A stretch of 10,619 nucleotides of DNA from an uncultured Muribaculaceae bacterium. GTDB lineage: Bacteria; Bacteroidota; Bacteroidia; Bacteroidales; Muribaculaceae. Shown here one piece after another: positions 5,448 to 10,619 of the stretch. The stretch lies in contig CAMWUM010000037.1 in NCBI GenBank assembly GCA_947177435.1, positions 1-10,619 of the forward strand. Reading direction: 5' to 3'. The notes under the pieces were generated by a model. That model had not been told where the DNA came from. It did not search any database and was given only the letters and a program-made list of their open reading frames with translations. The translations under genes and the position numbers were made by a program. Each line of letters opens with the position of its first letter. The first letter of the stretch is position 1.

Positions 5448-7478
5448 ATGGACACTAAAATCCTCAACCTGGCTGCCAACAACATCCGTGCGCTGGCCGC
5501 CTCGATGGTAGAGAAGGCCAAGTCGGGTCACCCCGGCGGCGCCATGGGCGGCGCTGACTTCGTCAACGTGCTCTTCTCTAAGTTTCTTGTAGTAGACCCC
5601 GACGACGCCCACTGGGTGGCTCGCGACCGATTCTTCCTCGACCCCGGCCACATGTCGCCGATGCTTTATAGCGTGCTCGCCCTCCAGGGCCACTTCACCA
5701 TGGAGGAGCTCGCTCAGTTCCGCCAGTGGGATAGCCCCACTCCCGGCCACCCCGAGCTCGAGGTAGAGCGCGGCATCGAAAACACCTCCGGCCCTCTGGG
5801 CCAGGGCCATACGATGGCCGTAGGCGCCGCCATCGCCGAGCGTTTCCTCCAGGCCCGCTTCGGCGACTGGATTTCGCATAAGACTTACGCCTTCATCTCC
5901 GACGGTGGCATCCAGGAGGAGATTTCGCAGGGCGCAGGCCGTCTGGCAGGCCACCTGGGCTTGGCCAACCTCATTATGTTCTACGACTCCAACGGCGTGC
6001 AGCTTTCGACCTACGTCGACGCTGTCGACAAGGAGGACGTGGCCGCCAAGTACCGCGCATGGCACTGGTCGGTAATCGAGATCGACGGCACCGACCCCGT
6101 GCAAATCGCCGACGCTCTGGCCAAGGCTCAGGCCGAGACCGAGCGCCCCACCCTCATCATCGGCAAGACCGTGATGGGTCGCGGAGCCGTCACCGCCGAC
6201 GGCGAATGCTTCGAGGGCCAGTGCTCGACCCACGGCCAGCCCCTGAGCGCCAGCGGCGCCGACTATGCCGCCACCATCAAGAACCTCGGCTTCGACCCCG
6301 AGAACCCCTTCACCATCGCTCCCGAGGTCAAGGAACTCTACGCCAAGCGCGCCGAAGAGCTCCGCGCCATCGTCAAGGAGCGCCGCGCAGCCTACAAGGC
6401 TTGGGCCGACGCTAACCCCGACCAGGTGAAGCTCCTCGAGGACTACCTGGCCGGCAAACTCCCCGAAATCGACTGGAAGGGCATCACCCAGAAGCCCGGC
6501 AGCGCTACCCGCGCCGCTTCTGCAGCCGTCCTGAGCGTGCTGGCTGAGAAGGTGGGCAACATGATCTGCTCGTCGGCCGACCTCGCCAACAGCGACAAGA
6601 CCGACGGCTTCCTCAAGAAGACCCACGCCCTGACCCACGGCGACTTCACCGGCGCATTCCTGCAGGCCGGCGTGGCCGAGCTCACCATGGCCTGCCTGAT
6701 GAACGGCATCGTGCTCCACGGCGGCATGGTCGCTGCCTGCGGCACGTTCTTCGTGTTCTCTGACTACATGAAGCCCGCCATGCGCATGGCCGCCCTGATG
6801 GAGCTCCCCGTCAAGTACATCCTTACCCACGACGCGTTCCGCGTAGGCGAGGACGGCCCCACCCACGAGCCCATCGAGCAAGAGGCACAAATCCGCCTGC
6901 TCGAGGCCGTGCACAACTTCAGCGGCAAGCCCTCGCTCATGGCCCTGCGCCCCGCCGACGCTGTGGAGACCACCGTATGCTGGAAGATGGCTATGGAGAA
7001 CAACGAGACTCCCTCTGCCCTCATCCTCAGCCGCCAGAACATCCCCGACCTGCCCGCCGAGAGCGGCGACCGCTACGAGGAAGCCCTGGGCGCCTACAAG
7101 GGCGGCTACGTGGTGATGAACCCCGCCAAGCCCGACGTGGTGCTCGTGGCCAACGGCTCTGAGGTGAGCCTGCTGTGCGAGGTGGCCGTGCTACTCGACG
7201 CCGAGGGCATCAGCGCCCGCGTAGTGTCGATGCCCTGCATCGGACGCTTCAACGAGCAGCCCGAGGCATACCGCCGCAGCGTGCTGATGCCCGAGCTGCC
7301 CCAGTTCGGCCTCACCGCCGGCCTGCCCGTCACCCTGAAGATGATCGACGGCTTTGCCGGCAAGGTGTACGGCATGGAGCGCTTCGGCGCGTCGGCCCCC
7401 TACAAGGTGCTCGACGAGAAGTTCGGCTTCACCGCCAACAACATCCTGGCCCAAGTCAAGGCTTACATCGGCAAGTAA
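5448..7478 (+). CDS. tkt: Transketolase
   Basis: A 676-residue thiamine-diphosphate enzyme that transfers two-carbon ketol units between sugar phosphates in the non-oxidative pentose phosphate pathway. Residues line up almost number for number with the E. coli enzyme: His28 in SGHPGG, His68, His101, GPLGQG (115-120), Mg2+/ThDP ligands Asp152 and Asn182 spaced by 30 residues, His262, catalytic Glu411, Phe434, the HD pair 461-462, GEDGPTH (467-473) and a sugar-phosphate Arg at 529. The classical GDG start of the ThDP motif reads SDG (151-153), a substitution I recall as usual in Bacteroidota transketolases. Length is normal (about 660-680), so the protein looks complete. The ATG at 5448 lies 18 nt after the barrel gene. 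A strong hairpin terminator begins 22 nt after the stop. A 491-codon open frame on the opposite strand is a GC-bias shadow. Confidence 0.97.
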   Translation: MDTKILNLAANNIRALAASMVEKAKSGHPGGAMGGADFVNVLFSKFLVVDPDDAHWVARDRFFLDPGHMSPMLYSVLALQGHFTMEELAQFRQWDSPTPGHPELEVERGIENTSGPLGQGHTMAVGAAIAERFLQARFGDWISHKTYAFISDGGIQEEISQGAGRLAGHLGLANLIMFYDSNGVQLSTYVDAVDKEDVAAKYRAWHWSVIEIDGTDPVQIADALAKAQAETERPTLIIGKTVMGRGAVTADGECFEGQCSTHGQPLSASGADYAATIKNLGFDPENPFTIAPEVKELYAKRAEELRAIVKERRAAYKAWADANPDQVKLLEDYLAGKLPEIDWKGITQKPGSATRAASAAVLSVLAEKVGNMICSSADLANSDKTDGFLKKTHALTHGDFTGAFLQAGVAELTMACLMNGIVLHGGMVAACGTFFVFSDYMKPAMRMAALMELPVKYILTHDAFRVGEDGPTHEPIEQEAQIRLLEAVHNFSGKPSLMALRPADAVETTVCWKMAMENNETPSALILSRQNIPDLPAESGDRYEEALGAYKGGYVVMNPAKPDVVLVANGSEVSLLCEVAVLLDAEGISARVVSMPCIGRFNEQPEAYRRSVLMPELPQFGLTAGLPVTLKMIDGFAGKVYGMERFGASAPYKVLDEKFGFTANNILAQVKAYIGK

Positions 7479-7500
7479 TCCCCCGACACAATCCATAAGC

Positions 7501-7533
7501 AATGCCCCGGCCATCGGCCGGGGCATTAATTTT
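7501..7533 (+). terminator. Hairpin terminator after tkt
   Basis: AATGCCCCGGCC (7501-7512) and GGCCGGGGCATT (7516-7527) form a perfect 12-bp stem with the 3-nt loop ATC, followed by AATTTT (7528-7533). The stem is very strong and the U-tract short. It separates tkt from the pheS promoter that starts 13 bp later. Confidence 0.85.
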
Positions 7534-7545
7534 AAAGGAAAATAT

Positions 7546-7576
7546 TTTGCCGTGCGGGATTTTTTTGCTACCTTTG
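7546..7576 (+). promoter_or_regulatory. Bacteroides-type promoter for pheS-nth
   Basis: TTTG at 7546-7549, a 19-bp spacer and TACCTTTG at 7569-7576 match both promoter elements exactly. The predicted leader to the ATG at 7598 is about 15-18 nt, too short for a T-box or an attenuator, so pheS shows no sign of leader-based control here. Confidence 0.78.
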
Positions 7577-7597
7577 CGGCTATTGAAACAGACCATC

Positions 7598-8617
7598 ATG
7601 CTCGACAAGATTAACGCACTCAAAGCAGAGATCGCTGCCGCCACGGCCGAATCTGCCGCCCAGGCCGAAGCCCTGCGCATCAAATATCTGAGCAAGAAGG
7701 GCGAGGTGTCGCTCCTCTTCGCCGACTTCCGCAACGTACCCGCCGACCAGAAGCGCGCCATCGGCCAGGCCCTCAACGAGTTGAAGACTTTTGCCACCGA
7801 TAAGATCAACGCCCTGCGCGCCGCTGCCGACGAGGCTCCCGACGTCGATGCCGGCCTCGACCTCACCCGCACGGCTGCCCCCTGGCGCCTGGGCACGCGC
7901 CATCCCCTGTCGCTGGTGCGTGAGGAAATCATAGACATTTTCCGCCGCCTGGGCTTCACCGTGGCCGAAGGCCCCGAGGTGGAGGACGACTGGCACGTGT
8001 TCTCGTCGCTCAACTTCGCCGCCGACCACCCCGCGCGTGACATGCAGGACACGTTCTTCATCAAGCGACAGCCCGACGTGCTGCTGCGCACCCACACCTC
8101 GTCGGTGCAGAGTCGCGTGATGGAATGCTCTAAGCCCCCGATCCGCATCATCTGCCCCGGCCGCGTGTACCGCAACGAGGCCATCTCGGCCCGTGCCCAC
8201 TGCTTCTTCCACCAGGTCGAGGCTCTGTATGTCGACAAGGGCGTCACCTTTGCCGACCTGCGCCAGACGCTGCTGTACTTCGCCCAGGAAATGTTCGGCC
8301 CCGAGACCAAGATACGCCTGCGCCCCAGCTACTTCCCCTTCACCGAGCCGTCGGCCGAGATGGACATCAGCTGCAACATCTGCGGCGGCAAGGGCTGCGG
8401 ATTCTGCAAGCACACGGGCTGGGTTGAGATCCTGGGCTGCGGTATGGTTGACCCCAACGTGCTCGAGGCCTGCGGCATTGACTCGAAGGAGTACACAGGC
8501 TTTGCCTTGGGCATGGGCATCGAGCGCATCACCAACCTCAAGTACCGCGTGAGCGATCTGCGCCTGTTCTCGGAAAACGACGTCCGCTTCCTCGAAGAGT
8601 TCGCCTCAGCGCGCTGA
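7598..8617 (+). CDS. pheS: Phenylalanine--tRNA ligase alpha subunit
   Basis: A 339-residue class II synthetase subunit that forms the catalytic half of the alpha2-beta2 enzyme charging tRNA-Phe in the cytoplasm. The N-terminal coiled-coil (about 1-80) is followed by the catalytic domain: RHPL (101-104), GRVYRNEAIS (188-197, motif 2), FFHQVEALYVDKG (203-215), FPFTEPSAEMD (247-257) and motif 3 GFALGMGIERITNLKY (301-316). A four-cysteine insert (Cys259, 262, 267, 270 around GGKGC) is present, as in many bacterial PheS proteins. The ATG at 7598 is chosen because the frame upstream runs through the promoter and the tkt terminator hairpin and cannot be coding. The beta subunit gene (pheT) is not adjacent. 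nth follows after 4 nt, probably in the same transcript. Confidence 0.97.
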   Translation: MLDKINALKAEIAAATAESAAQAEALRIKYLSKKGEVSLLFADFRNVPADQKRAIGQALNELKTFATDKINALRAAADEAPDVDAGLDLTRTAAPWRLGTRHPLSLVREEIIDIFRRLGFTVAEGPEVEDDWHVFSSLNFAADHPARDMQDTFFIKRQPDVLLRTHTSSVQSRVMECSKPPIRIICPGRVYRNEAISARAHCFFHQVEALYVDKGVTFADLRQTLLYFAQEMFGPETKIRLRPSYFPFTEPSAEMDISCNICGGKGCGFCKHTGWVEILGCGMVDPNVLEACGIDSKEYTGFALGMGIERITNLKYRVSDLRLFSENDVRFLEEFASAR

Positions 8618-8621
8618 TTCC

Positions 8622-9272
8622 GTGGGGCTCACCACCAAACAACGTTACGCCCGGGCCATCGAGATTTTCGAGCGCGAGATGCCCGTGGCCGACACCGAGC
8701 TGCATTTCGGCAACCCGTACGAGTTGCTGTGTGCCGTCATCCTCTCGGCCCAGTGCACCGACAAGAGGGTCAATATGATCACGCCGGCCCTGTTCGCCGC
8801 CTTCCCCACGCCCGAGGCCCTGGCCGCCGCCACGCCCGAGCAGGTGTTTGAGATCATCCGCTCCTGCTCCTATCCCAACAACAAGACCAAGCTGCTCATA
8901 GGCATGGCCCGGCGTCTGGTCAGTGACTTCGGTTCGCAGGTGCCCTCGGACATCGACTCGCTGATGACCCTGCCCGGAGTGGGCCGCAAGACCGCCAACG
9001 TGATCCTGGCCGTGGTCTACAACCAACCGGCCATGGCAGTTGACACGCACGTGTTTCGCGTGGCCGAGCGCATAGGCCTCACCACCGGCAGCAAGACGCC
9101 CCTGCAAACCGAGATGGCCCTGACCAAGCACATCCCCGCCGACATCATTCCCAAGGCTCACCATTGGCTCATACTCCACGGCCGGTACGTGTGCAAGGCC
9201 CGCCGCCCCCTGTGCGACTCATGCGCCGTGGCACCAGTGTGCAGGTATTACAGCAGTGGCAAAAATGAATAA
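8622..9272 (+). CDS. nth: Endonuclease III (DNA glycosylase/AP lyase)
   Basis: A 216-residue base-excision-repair enzyme that removes oxidised pyrimidines and cuts at abasic sites. The helix-hairpin-helix LPGVGRKTANV (118-128) carries the catalytic Lys123, and VDTHVFR holds the catalytic Asp141. The C-terminus has the exact 4Fe-4S pattern C-X6-C-X2-C-X5-C at Cys191, 198, 201 and 207. LSAQCTDKRVN (41-51) is also a family signature. Length agrees with Nth (about 210-220). The start is a GTG at 8622, four bases after the pheS stop; no better ATG lies upstream, and the sequence after it aligns with the usual N-terminus. It probably depends on the pheS promoter. Confidence 0.95.
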   Translation: MGLTTKQRYARAIEIFEREMPVADTELHFGNPYELLCAVILSAQCTDKRVNMITPALFAAFPTPEALAAATPEQVFEIIRSCSYPNNKTKLLIGMARRLVSDFGSQVPSDIDSLMTLPGVGRKTANVILAVVYNQPAMAVDTHVFRVAERIGLTTGSKTPLQTEMALTKHIPADIIPKAHHWLILHGRYVCKARRPLCDSCAVAPVCRYYSSGKNE

Positions 9273-9285
9273 TTTTTGTGGAAAA

Positions 9286-9317
9286 TTTGGCGGTTTCGGA
9301 AAAATATCGTAACTTTA
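9286..9317 (+). promoter_or_regulatory. Promoter for the ECF sigma factor unit
   Basis: TTTG at 9286-9289, a 20-bp spacer and TAACTTTA at 9310-9317 match the Bacteroidota consensus except for the last base. This is a primary-sigma type promoter, so basal expression of the sigma gene need not be autoregulated. No strong terminator is visible between nth and this site, and read-through from pheS-nth is possible. Confidence 0.6.
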
Positions 9318-9342
9318 CACACTCAAACCGTACCACCCTCCC

Positions 9343-9900
9343 ATGGCCGACTACCCACGCGAAAACCCCGACCTGATAGAGCGACTGCGCGACCCGTCGC
9401 GCTGCCGCAAGGCTTTCGCTGAGGTGATAGCCGAGTACACCGAGCCGCTGTACTGGCAGATACGTCGCATGGTGCAGACACACGACGACACTAACGACCT
9501 GCTGCAGAACACCTTTATGAAGGCGTGGCAGAGTCTCGAGAACTTTCGCGGCGACGCCAAGCTGTCGACCTGGTTGTATAAAATCGCCATCAACGAGGGC
9601 ATAGCGTTTCTCGAGCGTGAGCGCAAACGCTGCTCCCTTTCGCTCGACGACGAGCAGGCCCACCTGGCAGACGCCATCGAGGCCGATACCAACATCGACG
9701 GCGACGCCCTGGCCCAAAAGCTGCGCCTGGCCATCGCTTCGCTCCCCGAAAAGCAGAGGCTCGTATTCAATATGAAATACTATGACGACATGAAGTACGA
9801 AGACATGTCCGAGGTGCTCGGCACGTCGGTCGGCGCCCTGAAGGCGTCGTACCACCTTGCCGTCAAAAAAATCGAGCAATTCGTACAAAACGTCGACTAA
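9343..9900 (+). CDS. ECF-type RNA polymerase sigma factor
   Basis: A 185-residue sigma-70 family protein with only regions 2 and 4, the plan of extracytoplasmic-function sigma factors. Region 2 covers about residues 25-91 and includes the core-binding pattern DDTNDLLQNTFMKAWQSL (48-65) and the -10 recognition part FRGDAKLSTWLYKIAINE (68-85). After an acidic linker (about 100-122), region 4 (about 125-182) has LPEKQRLVFNMKYYDDM and a helix-turn-helix MSEVLGTSVGALKASYHLAV (155-174). The ATG at 9343 gives a leader of about 20 nt from the promoter. The next gene begins 85 bp later and encodes a single-pass membrane protein, a plausible anti-sigma partner. Which promoters it recognises cannot be told from this window. 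Confidence 0.93.
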   Translation: MADYPRENPDLIERLRDPSRCRKAFAEVIAEYTEPLYWQIRRMVQTHDDTNDLLQNTFMKAWQSLENFRGDAKLSTWLYKIAINEGIAFLERERKRCSLSLDDEQAHLADAIEADTNIDGDALAQKLRLAIASLPEKQRLVFNMKYYDDMKYEDMSEVLGTSVGALKASYHLAVKKIEQFVQNVD

Positions 9901-9935
9901 ATCGCTAAAAATACATTTTTTTGCCGCGAGCGTTA

Positions 9936-9943
9936 AACCTTTG
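9936..9943 (+). promoter_or_regulatory. Weak candidate -7 box upstream of the membrane-protein gene
   Basis: AACCTTTG at 9936-9943 differs from TAnnTTTG only in the first base and lies 42 bp before the ATG at 9986. No TTTG is found 19-21 bp upstream. It may be a weak internal promoter or the target of the sigma factor itself; read-through from the sigma gene is equally possible. Confidence 0.3.
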
Positions 9944-9985
9944 CGCCCCTCGTCCGTCAAATAACCAAACACGAATCACTTAGTC

Positions 9986-10432
9986 ATGGACAAAAACAAG
10001 AAAGACATACTCGACGAGGTGCGCCGCCGCGACGGAATGACCGTCCCGCAGGGCTACTTCTCCGACTTTGCCGCCCGCATGGCTGAGTCTCTCCCTCACA
10101 CCCCGTACGAAGACAAAGACAGCACCGAGACCGTGCTGCGCCGCCGCACCACGTGGCAGCGCATGCGCCCGTACGTCTACATGGCCGCCATGTTTGCCGG
10201 CGTGTGGCTGATGCTCAAGATGTTTACCAGTCTCACCCCGTCGGCCGACACCGTGCCCGCCATCGTGGCCGAGGCAGCCGCCGATCCGGCCTTCGCCTTT
10301 GACCATATCGACCGCAACGTAAGCCACAGCGACCTGCTCGACGACATGATGCAGCAAGGCATCGACTTTGACAGCATCGACATCGATGAGTTCTGTGCTG
10401 ACGATTACTCCTCCTCTACCGAACAGCAATGA
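9986..10432 (+). CDS. Single-pass membrane protein, possible anti-sigma factor
   Basis: A 148-residue protein without a family I can name with certainty. The N-terminal 60 residues are charged and predicted cytoplasmic, with the segment VPQGYFSDFAARM (20-32) that recurs in Bacteroidota proteins encoded after sigma factors. One hydrophobic helix spans about 61-82 (RPYVYMAAMFAGVWLMLKMF). The remaining 65 residues are acidic and would be periplasmic, ending DDYSSSTEQQ. No zinc-type anti-sigma motif (HxxxCxxC) is seen. The position between an ECF sigma gene and a secreted LTxxQ-like gene, and the ATGA overlap with the latter, suggest it holds the sigma factor at the membrane and senses an envelope signal. 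That role is inference from context and topology; it could also be a membrane protein merely co-regulated with the sigma factor. Confidence 0.85.
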   Translation: MDKNKKDILDEVRRRDGMTVPQGYFSDFAARMAESLPHTPYEDKDSTETVLRRRTTWQRMRPYVYMAAMFAGVWLMLKMFTSLTPSADTVPAIVAEAAADPAFAFDHIDRNVSHSDLLDDMMQQGIDFDSIDIDEFCADDYSSSTEQQ

Positions 10433-10619
10433 AAAAAACTATCCTCACGCTCATAATCATCCTCTGTGCGGCCGCCGCAGCCACAGCCCAGCGTCAGCCC
10501 CGGGGCGAAGTCACACCCGAGCAGCGCACCGAGTGGATGCAGCAGTACAGCGACTTCAATCACAAGTACCTCAGAGGCATTCTCCACCTCACCGAAGAGC
10601 ATCAGCGGCCGTTCTTCGC
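10429..10619 (+). CDS. Secreted Spy/CpxP-like (LTxxQ-type) protein, N-terminal part
   Basis: The first 63 codons of an open frame cut off by the right edge. The ATG at 10429 overlaps the previous stop as ATGA, so translation is probably coupled. Residues 1-20 form a signal peptide (MKKT, hydrophobic core, Ala-rich end with cleavage near ATA-Q). The mature start is hydrophilic and helical, and LTEEHQRPFF (54-63) resembles the LTxxQ motif of the Spy/CpxP/ZraP family, whose members are periplasmic chaperones or metal/envelope-stress sensors. The remaining residues are outside the window, so the family call rests on one motif, the signal peptide and the context behind an ECF sigma factor. Confidence 0.7.
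   Translation, partial: MKKTILTLIIILCAAAAATAQRQPRGEVTPEQRTEWMQQYSDFNHKYLRGILHLTEEHQRPFF

Noticed and set aside
5439..6914. A 491-codon open frame on the minus strand opposite tkt
   Set aside because: It lies entirely opposite a clear transketolase, has the Gly/Ala/Val/His-rich composition of GC-bias shadows, and shows no known motif.
7494..7504. CATAAGCAATG, identical to the sequence at the tkt start (5440-5450), just before the tkt terminator
   Set aside because: At 11 bp it is short enough for chance in 10 kb, and no reading frame follows except the rejected pheS extension.
7502..7597. In-frame N-terminal extension of pheS by 32 codons
   Set aside because: It would begin inside the tkt terminator hairpin and cross the pheS promoter at 7546-7576, so it precedes the transcript start. 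The family N-terminus fits the ATG at 7598.
9260..9278. CAAAAAT/ATTTTTG stem at the end of nth as a terminator
   Set aside because: It is only seven A/T-rich pairs, lacks a GC stem and is too weak to call.

Overview
The window reads as chromosomal DNA from a GC-rich member of the Bacteroidota, most likely order Bacteroidales and perhaps a Muribaculaceae-like lineage. The order-level call rests on several promoters of the Bacteroides type (TTTG, a 19-20 bp spacer, then TAnnTTTG), the weak or absent Shine-Dalgarno sequences, the gene order DUF177-rpmF-fabH, and the protein types (PF13568-type beta-barrel, LTxxQ-like periplasmic protein behind an ECF sigma factor). The family-level guess is only an impression from GC content and codon use.

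Left part (1-2145): the 3' end of fabD, then a recognisable promoter and a lipid/ribosome operon: a DUF177/YceD protein, ribosomal protein L32 (rpmF) and FabH, closed by a strong intrinsic terminator. The DUF177 gene carries a perfect 15-bp inverted repeat inside its coding sequence.

Middle-left (2146-3546): an AT-richer, probably acquired AAA+ ATPase with a C-terminal DUF4143/PD-(D/E)XK-like region. It has its own promoter, and three degenerate direct repeats with an exact 23-bp period lie just upstream of that promoter.

Middle (3556-4619, minus strand): a two-gene unit, a DUF59/SufT-MIP18-like Fe-S assembly protein followed by an LpxH-like UDP-2,3-diacylglucosamine diphosphatase, overlapping by 4 nt. 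A 180-bp divergent intergenic region with mirrored promoter boxes separates it from a rightward pair: an outer-membrane beta-barrel protein and transketolase, ending in a 12-bp GC-rich hairpin terminator.

Right part (7546-10619): a promoter drives pheS and nth (4 nt apart). Then comes an ECF sigma factor with its own promoter, a single-pass membrane protein that may be its anti-sigma partner, and the start of a secreted protein resembling Spy/CpxP-type LTxxQ proteins. Together the last three look like an envelope-stress regulatory module.

Most genes are housekeeping functions: fatty-acid initiation, lipid A synthesis, Fe-S assembly, pentose phosphate pathway, tRNA charging and DNA repair. 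The parts worth a second look are the 23-bp repeat array with its ATPase, the hairpin inside the DUF177 gene, and the sigma/membrane/periplasmic cassette. No RNA genes, CRISPR arrays or insertion sequences were seen, and no gene-free stretch exceeds 300 bp.
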